DNA of 64,000 bases from assembly GCA_031549145.1 (NCBI GenBank), contig JAVBQI010000095.1:1-64000 (forward strand), read 5' to 3'. The notes beneath the pieces were generated by a model. The model had not been told where the DNA came from. It ran no database searches and saw only the letters and a program-made list of their open reading frames with translations. The DNA comes from JAVBSX01 sp031549145 (GTDB taxonomy: Bacteria > Planctomycetota > Planctomycetia > Pirellulales > Thermoguttaceae). The translations under genes and the position numbers were made by a program. This document shows positions 53,566 through 63,376 of the stretch, one piece after another. Numbering within the stretch: position 1 is the stretch's first letter; every line of letters begins with the position of its first letter.

Positions 53566-54591
53566 ATGATTGAAGATCAGTTCCAACACCAAACGCGAAC
53601 CGTTCAGCCCGAGGAATCCGGTTGGCGGTTGGACCTGTTTCTGGCCCATCATTTTCCGGTTTACTCCCGGATGTCGATTCGCGGGGCAATCGCGGCCGGC
53701 GGAGTTTCCGTCGAAGCCGAAGGGGAAGAACCGACCCGGGGCAAGCCTTCTTACCGACTCAAATCGGGACAGGTCGTTTCGTTTTCGCTCCCCGAAATTC
53801 CGCGAGAATCGCCGATTCCAGAAGATATTCCGCTGAATATTTTGTACGAAGACGATGTTCTCGCGGTGATCGACAAACCGCCGGACATGGTCGTACACCC
53901 CTCCCGCGGGCATTGGTCGGGTACGCTCGTCGGAGCCTTGGCCCACCATTTCGCGGGGACGCTGAGCACCGTTCGCGGCCCGGCCCGGCCCGGGATCGTG
54001 CATCGTTTGGATCGCGATACCTCCGGGGTGATCCTGATCGCGAAAAACGATCTCGCGCATGCCCGTTTGGCCGCCTTGTTCGAGGAAAAGAAGATTCGAA
54101 AGGAATACTTCGCGATCGTAATCGGCTGTCCGGACCTTGATCGGGACATGATCGACCTGCCGATCGGGCTGCATACGAAGATGCGCGAAAAAATGGCGAT
54201 TCGCCGGAACGATCCGGACGCGAAAGAGGCTCAGACCTATTACGAGGTTCTCAAACGATATCGCGGTTTTTCGACGCTCCGGGTTTTGCCGCAAACCGGC
54301 CGGACGCACCAAATTCGCGTACATTTGACGCATACCGGCTATCCGATTCTCTGCGACAAACTGTACGGTGGTCGTTCGCTGATTACGGAAGAGGAATTGC
54401 TCGGCCGAAAGCCGATCGCCTTGACGCAGGATCCGACGGATGGGGCGGTTCTTTTAAACCGACAGGCGTTGCACGCCTACCGGTTGACATTCGAGCATCC
54501 GGAAACCGGCGAGGAGCTTCAAATCACGGCCCCGATTCCCGCCGATATGCAAGCCGTTCTCGACGCGTTGGAACAAAGGCCGATGGGATAG
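53566..54591 (+). CDS. rluD: RluD/RluC-type pseudouridine synthase
   Basis: This 341-aa protein has an N-terminal S4-like RNA-binding part (RLDLFLAHHFPVYSRMSIRGAIAAGGVSVEAE), then the catalytic motif HRLDRDTSGVILIAKN (Asp149) and the family end LPQTGRTHQIRVHLTHTGYPILCDKLYGG. It modifies uridines in 23S rRNA, though the exact positions cannot be told from sequence. Length fits RluD/RluC. It lies between the LEPR-XLL gene and a repeat. Confidence 0.93.
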   Translation: MIEDQFQHQTRTVQPEESGWRLDLFLAHHFPVYSRMSIRGAIAAGGVSVEAEGEEPTRGKPSYRLKSGQVVSFSLPEIPRESPIPEDIPLNILYEDDVLAVIDKPPDMVVHPSRGHWSGTLVGALAHHFAGTLSTVRGPARPGIVHRLDRDTSGVILIAKNDLAHARLAALFEEKKIRKEYFAIVIGCPDLDRDMIDLPIGLHTKMREKMAIRRNDPDAKEAQTYYEVLKRYRGFSTLRVLPQTGRTHQIRVHLTHTGYPILCDKLYGGRSLITEEELLGRKPIALTQDPTDGAVLLNRQALHAYRLTFEHPETGEELQITAPIPADMQAVLDALEQRPMG

Positions 54592-54600
54592 AACGGCTGC

Positions 54601-54726
54601 AAATTTTGAACGAAAAGCAGCCCGAAGCGTCAGCGCCGGGTTGGCCTCGCATTTCCGTATGGGAAAACCAGTCGCTGACGCTTCCGGCTGCTGCCCGATT
54701 CGAAATTTTTTCTGAAGATCAGTAAC
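54601..54726. repeat. AGCAGCCCGAAGCG repeat with one MITE-type end
   Basis: The AGCAGCCCGAAGCGTCAGCG..CGCTGACGCTTCCGGCTGCT palindrome is followed by CGAAATTTTTTCTGAAGATC and AGTAAC, whose complement matches the terminal sequence of 42563-42687. The left terminus is missing, perhaps lost next to the rluD stop codon. Confidence 0.65.
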
Positions 54727-54750
54727 GCGAGACACGGGTATGCGTCTCGA

Positions 54751-55590
54751 TCAATACTTGACCTCAAGCATGTAAAGGCCCTGAGCCGGAGCGGTCGGCC
54801 CGGCCAGATCGCGGTCGCGGCTCGCGAGAATTTCCCGCATGTAGGAGGCTTCTTTGCCGTGCCCCCGGCTCCCGGGCCGGGAAGTTTTGCTCGCCCCCAA
54901 AAGGACCAGCGTTCCGGCGATCGCTCGAACCATGTTGTAAAGAAAACCGTTCGCCTCGACCTCGACGACCAAAAACGAATGCGACGGAGTGTTTTCGGAC
55001 GATTCGCCCGCCCCGTTCCGGTACGGCCGGAGCGACCAGGGGGAATCGCTTTCGGCCCTGTGTACCGAAATGTCGTAAATCGTCCGGACCGTCGATTGCC
55101 GCGGGGAACCGACCGATTGAAACGCGGCGAAATCATGTTCCCCGAGCAAATACGAAGCCGCCTCTCGCATGATCCCCAGATCGAGCGGTTTGTAAACGAT
55201 CCAGGAATAATTCAAAAAGAACGGCAGCGGCGGTCGGGAATCGTCGATCAGGTAACGGTACCGCTTGCTTTTGACATCGTTGATCGGATGAAACCCGAGC
55301 GGCACTTCCGTCGCGCTGTAAACGCGAATGTCGTTCGGCAAGGTCGCGTTGAGCGCTTTGCAAATCGCCCGGTCGGGAATCGGATTTTCGGTCCAAAACG
55401 CGGCGACCTGACGAATCGCGTGTACTCCGGCATCGGTCCGACCGGAGCCGAGCAGGTTCGCGTGATGCCCTAAAATCCCTTCCAACCGTTTTTCGATCGT
55501 TCGTTGGATCGTCGGGACAGCGGACTGTGCCTGCCAACCGGAGTACTTCGTCCCGTCGTAGGAAAGCTCCAATTTGATGCGACGTTTCAT
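54751..55590 (-). CDS. truA: tRNA pseudouridine(38-40) synthase TruA
   Basis: The 279-aa protein contains LSYDGTKYSGWQAQ, the catalytic GSGRTDAGVHA (Asp53), RYRYLID and HDFAAFQSVGSPRQSTVRTIY. It modifies U38-U40 in tRNA anticodon arms. Length is normal. It lies 11 nt downstream of trpB on the same strand, so the two are probably co-transcribed, an unusual pairing of functions. Confidence 0.94.
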   Translation of the reverse strand: MKRRIKLELSYDGTKYSGWQAQSAVPTIQRTIEKRLEGILGHHANLLGSGRTDAGVHAIRQVAAFWTENPIPDRAICKALNATLPNDIRVYSATEVPLGFHPINDVKSKRYRYLIDDSRPPLPFFLNYSWIVYKPLDLGIMREAASYLLGEHDFAAFQSVGSPRQSTVRTIYDISVHRAESDSPWSLRPYRNGAGESSENTPSHSFLVVEVEANGFLYNMVRAIAGTLVLLGASKTSRPGSRGHGKEASYMREILASRDRDLAGPTAPAQGLYMLEVKY

Positions 55591-55601
55591 GGGCCGTAGG
55601 T

Positions 55602-56816
55602 TTACTTATACTCTTCGCCGAATCCGTAATGTTCGACGACGTAATCAAGGTCCTTGTCCCCTCGGCCGCTGCAATTGACGAGAATCGCCCCGGTCCGGTG
55701 CTCCCGGGCCCATTTCATTGCATAGGCGACGGCGTGAGCGCTTTCGAGTGCCGGAATGATCCCCTCGTACCGCGAGAGTTTGAAGAACGCGTCGATCGCC
55801 TCCGCATCGGAAGCATCGACGTATTTTACCCGATCGATGTCTTTGAGGAAAGCATGTTCCGGCCCGACGGAAGGGTAGTCCAACCCGCTCGCGATCGAAT
55901 AAACGGGAGCCGCGTCCCCTTCATCGTCCTGCAAAAGATAGCTTTCGAACCCGTGCAAGACCCCTTTCTTGCCGAACCGCATCGACGCGGCATGTTGCCC
56001 GAGGGCGGTGCCGGTCCCGAGCGGTTCGACGCCGAACAGGTCGACCGGATCGCCGAGAAAGCCGGAAAACATCCCGATCGCGTTGCTCCCCCCGCCGACG
56101 CAAGCGCAAGCGGCGTCCGGAAGGTGTCCGGTCATTTCAACGAATTGCTCCCGCGCTTCGATGCCGACGCACATTTGAAAGTCGCGAACCATCATCGGGA
56201 AAGGGTGCGGGCCGACGGCTGATCCGATGCAGTAAATCGAATCCTTGTAACTTTTCAAATACGATTCGAACGCCGAATCGACCGCTTCTTTCAGCGTTTT
56301 GAGGCCGTGCGAGACGGGGACGACCTTCGCCCCGAGAATTTTCATTCTCGCGACGTTCGGAGCCTGTTTCGCGATGTCGACTTCGCCCATATGCACTTCG
56401 CATTCCAATCCGAAAAAGGCGGCGGCCGTCGCGATCGCGACACCGTGTTGGCCCGCCCCGGTTTCGGCGATCAGCCGCTTCTTTCCCATGTAATGGGCTA
56501 AAAGCCCCTCGCCCATGCAATGGTTGAGCTTGTGGGCTCCGGTATGGTTCAGGTCTTCCCGTTTCAAATAAATTTGGCAAAGGCCCACTTTGCGGGAAAG
56601 CCGTTCGCAGTGATATACCGGCGTCGGCCGCCCTTGAAACTCCCGGCGAATGCGTCGCAGTTCGTTGATAAACCGGGCCGATTGGCAAATCGTTTGATAG
56701 GCGATCGAAATTTCTTCGAACGCGGGAACGAGTTCCGGCGGAAGATACGAGCCGCCGTATTCTCCGAATCGCCCTTGGGCATTCGGTTGGTTTTTAAAAT
56801 AAGTCTGGTAGTCCAT
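55602..56816 (-). CDS. trpB: Tryptophan synthase beta chain
   Basis: The 404-aa PLP enzyme condenses indole with serine. Lys96 in EDLNHTGAHKLNHCMGEG binds PLP; AETGAGQHGVA carries the catalytic Glu; the phosphate loop is VGGGSNAIGMFSG. The ATG at 56816 is preceded by AAGGAAAAAAAT, a better start than 56837. No trpA or other trp gene is adjacent, so the alpha subunit must be elsewhere. truA follows 11 nt downstream. Confidence 0.94.
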   Translation of the reverse strand: MDYQTYFKNQPNAQGRFGEYGGSYLPPELVPAFEEISIAYQTICQSARFINELRRIRREFQGRPTPVYHCERLSRKVGLCQIYLKREDLNHTGAHKLNHCMGEGLLAHYMGKKRLIAETGAGQHGVAIATAAAFFGLECEVHMGEVDIAKQAPNVARMKILGAKVVPVSHGLKTLKEAVDSAFESYLKSYKDSIYCIGSAVGPHPFPMMVRDFQMCVGIEAREQFVEMTGHLPDAACACVGGGSNAIGMFSGFLGDPVDLFGVEPLGTGTALGQHAASMRFGKKGVLHGFESYLLQDDEGDAAPVYSIASGLDYPSVGPEHAFLKDIDRVKYVDASDAEAIDAFFKLSRYEGIIPALESAHAVAYAMKWAREHRTGAILVNCSGRGDKDLDYVVEHYGFGEEYK

Positions 56817-57275
56817 ATTTTTTTCCTTGTTTGGCAAGAATGTGACAATAAAAAGAATGGTGATTTAATAAGAGATGTTTAAAATCGCGCCGCTGTTGTC
56901 GCAAAATTACATAAGGCGGCGGGGCCGCCAAGCAAAGAAGAGCGACCGAGAGGGCCAACCAAGGAATTCGCATCGGTCGGCAATTGTGGGGAACAGAATA
57001 AGGCCCATTTGAATAAGAATAGTGTCAAAACGCGATGTCGAAAATCAACGACTGCGGAAGATTATACAGAAGTCTTTGATTTCGGAAAAGGCGGCTTGTC
57101 AAAATTTTTTTCGAGAGTCGTTTAGCCGAGCGGCGCTGACGCCGGCGTCGCAACTGCGACAATTGCGACAAACTGGGGCGACTGCGTAAAATAAATTGCT
57201 CTATTCCTATTTCTTTTCGTTTCTTATAATTCGCACCGTTTTTTCTTTTCCGCTGTTTTCGCAAAATCGTAGCCC
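56817..57275. other. Divergent intergenic region, no gene seen
   Basis: This gap of about 460 bp lies between divergent trpB and the 1508-aa protein gene, so it should carry both promoters. It contains a GC-rich GGCGGCGGGGCCGCC stretch near 56912 and a purine-rich segment to about 57000, but I could not recognise a tRNA, RNase P, 6S, SRP RNA or trp leader with stacked Trp codons. The last 120 nt are AT-rich. Confidence 0.4.
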
Positions 57276-60200
57276 ATGTTTCGCGGCAAAACCAAAATCG
57301 AAGCGCGACTTCGCACGAAAAGAGGCATTCTGCGGCAAGAGCCCCCTTTCTTGTTGCGGCTTTCTCTTCTCGTGCCTTGTTTCCTTCTGTTTTTTTTCTT
57401 CGTTTCCCCTCTTCGTAGCGGGGAAAAGGAGGCGTCGCGCCCCAGCTTCGATTCGGATTTTTCGCAAGAGCTTTCGCCGAACTTTTCGCTTTCCGATTCG
57501 GATTTTTTAACGCCTCCGAATCGACAACCGGCCCCGGTTGCGGAGAAAGAGTCGACCGTTTCCGCCGGACAACCGGCTCCCCTTGCCGTTAACCCGCCTC
57601 CGAATGTTCCCGCACCCCCGAAAGGGAGCGAGTTGATGCAGCTTAACATCACTTGGGGAGGCGGGGAGCCGCGTTGTTGGCAAGGTTCCTTTGCTCTTTC
57701 GGAAGGGCTGCTCCTTGACCCGGTTCCGCTTGGGAACGAATCGGACATACATGCTTCTTACCGCATCGAAAACGGGAGGTTGCTGTTCGCCCAAAGAGGG
57801 CCGAGACGCTTGAGCGGCGTTCAAATCCGGGTTTTCGGGCCGATGACCGCTTCGCTCCAGATTCGAATCGCGGGCGAGGCAGGGGAAAATCCGATCGAAA
57901 AAACGGTCCCACTGCAACAGTTGATCGCCGATTCCTGCGTCGTTCCCTTAGACAATCAAAACAACCGACTCAGCCTGCATCGCAGCGGCGGGGACGAGCT
58001 TGCCGTTTTGTTGAAGCGGCCGCATTTGGTTTTTTTCCCGAATGAGACGGTCGAATTCGAGGTGTTTCCCCGGTTTCTCGCGGTCTCCTTCGGCGAATCG
58101 CAGGTCCTTGAGATTGCCGTTTTCCGAGCCCGGACCGAAGAAAAGATTTCCGGCTTCGATCAGGAGATTCCGATTGCCCGCCGGAGAGACGCCGGTCCGA
58201 TTCCCATCGTTTGCCGCCTACCGCAAGAGCCGGGGGTTTATGATATCGTTCTTTCGCTGAACCAACCGAAAAAGGGGGAATCGAAACTGCTCGCCTCTCT
58301 CCCTTCCGCCTTTTCCGCATTGACGAAGGACAAAGAAAAAGAGAAGGAAAAGGACCAGAAACACAAATTGGCCGAACGAGTCGTTCAATGTGTCGTCCTT
58401 TCCCCGAAGCGTCGTTTCGTTCCTCCGGCGGGAAATTTCGGGACGATCGCCGACCTCAAAACGGAGCCGGTCGCGATCGTCGATCCCGGTTTTCCCGAAT
58501 GGTGGAAAGCGTTCGCGAAGACGGCGGCGCAATCCAAAACCGAGGAGAAGAAAAAATTCCTCCGGCCCGATCTTTCGCGTTGGACCGGCGTTCGGGGTTG
58601 GTCCAAAATTTCCCTCCCTTGGTCGCCCGGGGCGAAAAACGATCCCGAAACACCTCCGATCAAGGAGATCCCGCTTGCCGAACGGCTTTGGAGCGGTCCG
58701 CTCGGCAGCGGGCACCTTGCCTTGGAAAACGAGGTCTTCGGCACATTCGCGAGCTTGAAACCGAGCGGCAAAAACGACGTCGTTCCCTGGGAAGCGTATT
58801 CCGTTCCCGTTCAGAACCCGAACCTGCCGCATCTTCTCGAAATCGAATACATTTCCAATCGACCGCAGACTCTCGGCATCAGCATCGTCGAACCGATGCC
58901 GGACGGAACGGTTGTGCCGCTGATGATCGACAGCGGTCTCGACATTGCCGAGGAAATCGTGAGCGAAAAGACGCCGGAACGCGTTTTGACACACCGGATC
59001 GTCTTTTGGCCGAAAACCGAATACCCGATGATTCTCTTGACCAATCGGCAGAATCAACGACCGGCAACGTTCGGCAAGATCAAGATCTCCCGGATCACTT
59101 CCGAGTTGCCCCGGGCGTTTGCGGACCGGTCGGAACGGTTGTTCGCCGGTTATTTGCATCGGCCCTGCTTTTCGGAAAATTTTTCGGCCGGGAAAACGAT
59201 CGGCGAAATGCAAAGCTCCGGCGTCAGCGACTGGGTTACATTTTATGATGGGGCGACCCGATTGGCCGAATACCTGCAAATGGTCGGATACGGCGGGGCG
59301 ATGATCTCGGTCGCCGCCGACGGAAGCTCGATTTACCCGAGCGATTTGATCCGTCCGACGCCGAAGTACGACAACGGCATTTTCCAATTCGAAGGAGAAG
59401 ACCCTGTTCGGAAAGACGTTCTCGAACTCCTCGCCCGAATCTTCGATCGGGAAGAATTGACGTTGATCCCGGCGATCGATTTTAGCGCGACGATTGAAAA
59501 ACTGGAGCAACACATCCGGGCCGACGGGCGAGCTCCGGGCGAAAGCGGATTGAGTTGGGTCGGCCCGGAAGGTCAATCGCTCGTACAAACCCAGGGCACG
59601 AATTCCGGGCGGGCTCCCTATTACAATCTGCTCAATCCCATCGTCCAGGAAGCGGTTTTGGAACAAATCCGCGAACTCCTTTTCCGATACGGCAAGCATC
59701 CTTCGTTCGGCGGTATCGCGATTCAACTTTCCCCGGACGGCTTCGCCCAATTGCCGGAAGAGTACTGGGGAATGGACGATGAGACGATTCGGCGCTTTCA
59801 GTCGGAAACGCGAACGCAATTTCCCGAAGCCTCGGGGCCGGAACGTTTCGCGGTCCGGTTCGAGCACATTCGTTCCCATTGCCTGGAAACCTGGGTGCAT
59901 TGGCGGGCTAAAACACTCGGCGAGTTTTACCTGCGGATGAGCTCGGAGATTTCGCGATACCGGAACGACGCGAAATTGTATTTTTCCGGGGCTTCGATGT
60001 TGGACGGTCCCCGGACACAGGGAGCGTTTTATCCCTCGTTTTCCCGACGCAACGCGGTCGGACAATCGCTGGTGTTGCTCGGATTCGATCTCGCACAATT
60101 CGAGGGAAATCCCGCGATCGTGTTCCCGAACCCGAAAAAAATCGCCGGTTCCTCGCAAATCGGCCGGCTCGCGACACAATGGGAAATGGAACAGTCGAAA

Positions 60201-61802
60201 ATGGATGCCGCGTTTTTCCGATATTCCGCGAGTCCGGGAACACTCTTTTACAATCGCAGCGAGGAAATCCGCATCCCTTCGTTCGAGGAAAAGAGTCCGT
60301 ATCAGCCGACGCGGTCCTGGTTCGCTTTGCAAGCGGCTCCCTCGGAAGAACAAAACCGCAAGCGGTTTGTCCGGCAATTGGCCGAGGCCGATTGTCAGAT
60401 GTTTTTCGACGGCGGGCGGCTGCTTTCCCTCGGACAGGAAGAGGCGTTGATCGACATGATCGCGACATTTCGGCGATTGCCGAAGGTTCCCTTCCGGACG
60501 TTTGTCCCGAGCGATTCGCTTCCCGAATATTCCCCGTTCGCCGTTTCGACGGTTTCGAACAATCAATCGACGAGGTCCGAAGCGGAACAGGAAGAGGAAA
60601 CCGTCCCGAAAACCGCTTCGATTCAACCGCTCACGATCCGATACGCCCAAACGAATCGGGGAACCTTTCTGTATGTTCTTAACAACGCTCCGTTTCATCT
60701 CGAAGCGCGAGTTGTTCTTTCGGCGTCGCCGGACTGCAAAATGACCGGGCTGAACGAGCGTCGTCCGATCTCCCCGCCGACCGTTTCCGGCCGACAGATG
60801 CGTTGGACGGTTTCCCTCCGACCGTACGATCTCATCGCCGTTCGGTTAAGCGATCCGCAAGCGCTGCCGCTTTTCGTTCAACTGGAAAGGCCGGAAACGA
60901 TATGCGGAAAAAAAGGAGCGTTGACGAAAAAATTGGACCTGCTGATCAAGGCGACGAATACCCGATTCGAATGGTCGGGACTCCTCAATCCCGATTTCGA
61001 ACTCCCTTCCCCGTCGAAAAACGCCGACGAAACGGTCGGTTGGGAGCGAATCGGGGACGACACGTTTTCGGCGAAGATCGATTCCCGAACCCGATATTCG
61101 GGCAACGCGAGTTTGAAGATGTCGAGTCCGGGAACTTCGGGCGGCATGATCAGCAACTCGTTCGAAGCCCCCGCTTCCGGGCGACTGTTCGTCAATTTTT
61201 GGCTCGGCGTTGCCGAGGACGCGGACGAATTGCCGCTTCGTTTGGCCCTGACCGGTTGGAGTCGGGGAACTCCGTTTTTGCGAACGGCGACGATCGGCCC
61301 GAACGTGCTCGCGGAAATCCGTCAAACCCCGGCGGTCGACGGGATGCATTGGCGCAACATCAACATTCAGTTTACCAACCTGCCGCTTTCGGATTTGAGT
61401 CCGCTCGCGATTCGGTTGGACCTGACCGGCCGGGGAACCGTTTGGGTCGACGAAGTGCGGATGCAATCGATCGCGTTGACGGAAGCGGAACGGACGGAAA
61501 TGATGCGGCTGATCAGCGTCGCAGGTTTTCGGCAATCGAATGACCGCATTTCGGACGCGATCACGCTTTTGGAAGGGTTTTGGCCGCGATTGTTGTTGGA
61601 AAACGCGACTCAATTCGCGGCGGAAGCGGAACTCTCCGCATTTCCGTCCGTTCGGGCGACGAAAGCAACGCCCCAGCCGCGGTTCGGCAGCAAGTTCGTC
61701 CCGGAAAATCCGAAGCCGAAAGCAGAACTTCCGGAACCGGAACCGACGTCGTTTTTCGACCGCATCCGGAGTTGGTTCCCGCAGGGCAAAAGCGAAAAAT
61801 AG
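57276..61802 (+). CDS. 1508-aa anchored or exported protein with GHL-type TIM-barrel-like centre
   Basis: An N-terminal hydrophobic helix (PPFLLRLSLLVPCFLLFFFFVSPL) follows a basic start. Residues 130-620 are beta-rich. The centre (about 640-1010) resembles GHL/family-10-like glycosidase barrels: SDWVTFYDGATRLAEYLQMVGYGGAMISVAADGSSIYPS, LARIFDREELTLIPAIDF and KHPSFGGIAIQLSPDGFAQLPEEYW. The C-terminal part includes a jelly roll (LLNPDFELPSPSKNADETVGWERIGDDTFSAKIDSRTRYSGNASLKM). Probably a planctomycete carbohydrate-active or sensing protein; activity is not demonstrable from sequence. Confidence 0.7.
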   Translation: MFRGKTKIEARLRTKRGILRQEPPFLLRLSLLVPCFLLFFFFVSPLRSGEKEASRPSFDSDFSQELSPNFSLSDSDFLTPPNRQPAPVAEKESTVSAGQPAPLAVNPPPNVPAPPKGSELMQLNITWGGGEPRCWQGSFALSEGLLLDPVPLGNESDIHASYRIENGRLLFAQRGPRRLSGVQIRVFGPMTASLQIRIAGEAGENPIEKTVPLQQLIADSCVVPLDNQNNRLSLHRSGGDELAVLLKRPHLVFFPNETVEFEVFPRFLAVSFGESQVLEIAVFRARTEEKISGFDQEIPIARRRDAGPIPIVCRLPQEPGVYDIVLSLNQPKKGESKLLASLPSAFSALTKDKEKEKEKDQKHKLAERVVQCVVLSPKRRFVPPAGNFGTIADLKTEPVAIVDPGFPEWWKAFAKTAAQSKTEEKKKFLRPDLSRWTGVRGWSKISLPWSPGAKNDPETPPIKEIPLAERLWSGPLGSGHLALENEVFGTFASLKPSGKNDVVPWEAYSVPVQNPNLPHLLEIEYISNRPQTLGISIVEPMPDGTVVPLMIDSGLDIAEEIVSEKTPERVLTHRIVFWPKTEYPMILLTNRQNQRPATFGKIKISRITSELPRAFADRSERLFAGYLHRPCFSENFSAGKTIGEMQSSGVSDWVTFYDGATRLAEYLQMVGYGGAMISVAADGSSIYPSDLIRPTPKYDNGIFQFEGEDPVRKDVLELLARIFDREELTLIPAIDFSATIEKLEQHIRADGRAPGESGLSWVGPEGQSLVQTQGTNSGRAPYYNLLNPIVQEAVLEQIRELLFRYGKHPSFGGIAIQLSPDGFAQLPEEYWGMDDETIRRFQSETRTQFPEASGPERFAVRFEHIRSHCLETWVHWRAKTLGEFYLRMSSEISRYRNDAKLYFSGASMLDGPRTQGAFYPSFSRRNAVGQSLVLLGFDLAQFEGNPAIVFPNPKKIAGSSQIGRLATQWEMEQSKMDAAFFRYSASPGTLFYNRSEEIRIPSFEEKSPYQPTRSWFALQAAPSEEQNRKRFVRQLAEADCQMFFDGGRLLSLGQEEALIDMIATFRRLPKVPFRTFVPSDSLPEYSPFAVSTVSNNQSTRSEAEQEEETVPKTASIQPLTIRYAQTNRGTFLYVLNNAPFHLEARVVLSASPDCKMTGLNERRPISPPTVSGRQMRWTVSLRPYDLIAVRLSDPQALPLFVQLERPETICGKKGALTKKLDLLIKATNTRFEWSGLLNPDFELPSPSKNADETVGWERIGDDTFSAKIDSRTRYSGNASLKMSSPGTSGGMISNSFEAPASGRLFVNFWLGVAEDADELPLRLALTGWSRGTPFLRTATIGPNVLAEIRQTPAVDGMHWRNINIQFTNLPLSDLSPLAIRLDLTGRGTVWVDEVRMQSIALTEAERTEMMRLISVAGFRQSNDRISDAITLLEGFWPRLLLENATQFAAEAELSAFPSVRATKATPQPRFGSKFVPENPKPKAELPEPEPTSFFDRIRSWFPQGKSEK

Positions 61803-61820
61803 AGTGGGACGAAAAGAGAT

Positions 61821-61973
61821 TTACGAGTACAAAGTTAATGAAAATGACCAACGTCACCCCCGCGCAGGCGGGGGTCCAGAGTGAAACCGTAATTTCTGGA
61901 TCCCCGCCTGCGCGAGGATGACGGATTTTTATTCTGTATTCTCGAAGGTCAAATCTTAACTTTGCGCTCGTAC
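61821..61973. repeat. MITE-like element with GTCACCCCCGCG core
   Basis: ACGAGTACAAAGTTAATG on the left is mirrored by AACTTTGCGCTCGT on the right, with ATGACC/GGTCAA just inside. The core is the CCCCCGCGCAGGCGGGGG-type palindrome also at 15580-15650, 47530-47600 and 63255-63325. It lies between the 1508-aa protein and metK genes, which converge here. Confidence 0.65.
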
Positions 61974-61991
61974 AAGGAAAAAGTGCAATGC

Positions 61992-63158
61992 TCAACCGAA
62001 CGCCTTTTTCAGTTCGGCGGCCTTGTCGGTTTTCTCCCAGGTAAACTCCGGCTCGTCCCGGCCGAAATGTCCCCCGGCCGCCGTCTTGCGGAAAATCGGG
62101 CGCCGCAAATCGAGCACCCGGATAATGCCGCTCGGGGTGAGTGGGAAAATTTCGCGAATCACCTTCGAGAGTTTGATCTCATCGACCTTGCCGGTGCCGC
62201 GGGTATCGACCATCACGCTGACCGGATCCGGGACGCCGATCGCATAGGCCAATTGAATCTCACAGGAATCGGCGAGACCGGCGGCGACGACGTTTTTCGC
62301 GACGTACCGGGCCATATAGGCGGCACTGCGGTCGACCTTCGTCGGGTCTTTGCCGCTGAACGCTCCGCCGCCGTGCGAAGCCCAGCCGCCGTAGGTGTCG
62401 ACGATGATCTTCCGGCCCGTCAAACCGCAATCCCCGTGCGGACCGCCGACGATAAACTGACCCGTCGGGTTGACGTGATACTTGATACCCTCGCAATCGA
62501 GGCCTTTCGGCAAACAGGGCTGAATGATGTTCGGGATGATGAAATCGGCGATCTCCTTTTGATGAACCTGCGGCCCATGCTGCGTCGAGACGACCACGGT
62601 GTCGATCCGAACCGGTTTGTGGCCTTCGAATTCGACCGTAACCTGACTTTTACTGTCCGGACGGAGCCAGGAAACGACCTCGTCGAACCGGGCTTCGGTC
62701 AGTTTGTTCGTGATTCGGTGCGAAAGGGCGATCGGAAGCGGCATCAGCTCCGGCGTATGGTTACAGGCGTAACCGAACATCATTCCCTGGTCGCCGGCCC
62801 CGATTTCCCCGGCATGTCGGCCGCTGGCATCATCATTGACCCCTTGGGCGATATCCGGGCTTTGGCGGTCGAGCGAGACCATAACGGCACAGGTGTCCGC
62901 GCTGATGCCCCATTCGTCGTTGATGTAACCGACCTTCCGGATCGTGTCGCGGACGACGGTTGGGTAATCGATTTTCGCCTTTGTCGTGATTTCCCCGGCG
63001 ATGATCGCGATTCCCGTCGTTACCATCGTTTCACAGCCGACCCGGCTCATCGGGTCTTCGGCGAACAGGGCATCGAGAATACCGTCGGAAATCTGATCGG
63101 CGAGTTTGTCGGGATGCCCCATGCTGACCGCTTCACTTGTAAACAAACGCTTCGTCAC
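61992..63158 (-). CDS. metK: S-adenosylmethionine synthetase
   Basis: The 388-aa enzyme makes SAM from methionine and ATP. Motifs: FTSEAVSMGHPDKLADQISDG, IGAGDQGMMFGYA, GGPHGDCGLTGRKIIVDTYGG and GGGAFSGKDPTKVDRSAAYMARYVAKN. All expected substrate and metal residues appear present and length is usual. It pairs functionally with the homocysteine methyltransferase at 42.8 kb. I saw no SAM riboswitch; the 5' region is taken up by a repeat. Confidence 0.96.
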   Translation of the reverse strand: MTKRLFTSEAVSMGHPDKLADQISDGILDALFAEDPMSRVGCETMVTTGIAIIAGEITTKAKIDYPTVVRDTIRKVGYINDEWGISADTCAVMVSLDRQSPDIAQGVNDDASGRHAGEIGAGDQGMMFGYACNHTPELMPLPIALSHRITNKLTEARFDEVVSWLRPDSKSQVTVEFEGHKPVRIDTVVVSTQHGPQVHQKEIADFIIPNIIQPCLPKGLDCEGIKYHVNPTGQFIVGGPHGDCGLTGRKIIVDTYGGWASHGGGAFSGKDPTKVDRSAAYMARYVAKNVVAAGLADSCEIQLAYAIGVPDPVSVMVDTRGTGKVDEIKLSKVIREIFPLTPSGIIRVLDLRRPIFRKTAAGGHFGRDEPEFTWEKTDKAAELKKAFG

Positions 63159-63254
63159 GTTTTATTCTCCTTGAAATGTAATGATGTTGAAAAAAGGGGA
63201 TGTGCGATTACAGGATTAAAAATCTGACCTTCGAGGAAGCAAAGTAAAATCCGT

Positions 63255-63325
63255 CATCCCCGCGCAGGCGGGGATCCAGAGATTACGCTTTCCCTCTGGA
63301 CCCCCGCCTGCGCGGGGGTGACGAA
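63255..63325. repeat. GTCATCCCCGCG palindrome upstream of metK
   Basis: CGTCATCCCCGCGCAGGCGG is mirrored by CCGCCTGCGCGGGGGTGACG. Short A/T-rich flanks (AAAATCTGACC on the left, CAATTTGACC on the right) only weakly recall the shared terminal repeat. It lies between metK and trxA, both leftward. Confidence 0.6.
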
Positions 63326-63376
63326 GGTTATTGCATTAATTTAGGGCAAGTACAATTTGACCATCTGGAAACAATC

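Noticed and set aside
56817..57275. trp leader or structured RNA before trpB
   Set aside because: There is no short leader peptide with stacked Trp codons and no recognisable RNA motif.
58218..60698. Minus-strand open frame of 826 codons opposite the 1508-aa protein gene
   Set aside because: It lies wholly within a convincing gene, has skewed Arg/Gly composition and no motif.
61992..63376. SAM riboswitch before metK
   Set aside because: The 5' region is a dispersed CATCCCCGCG palindrome, and I could not find the conserved SAM-binding core.
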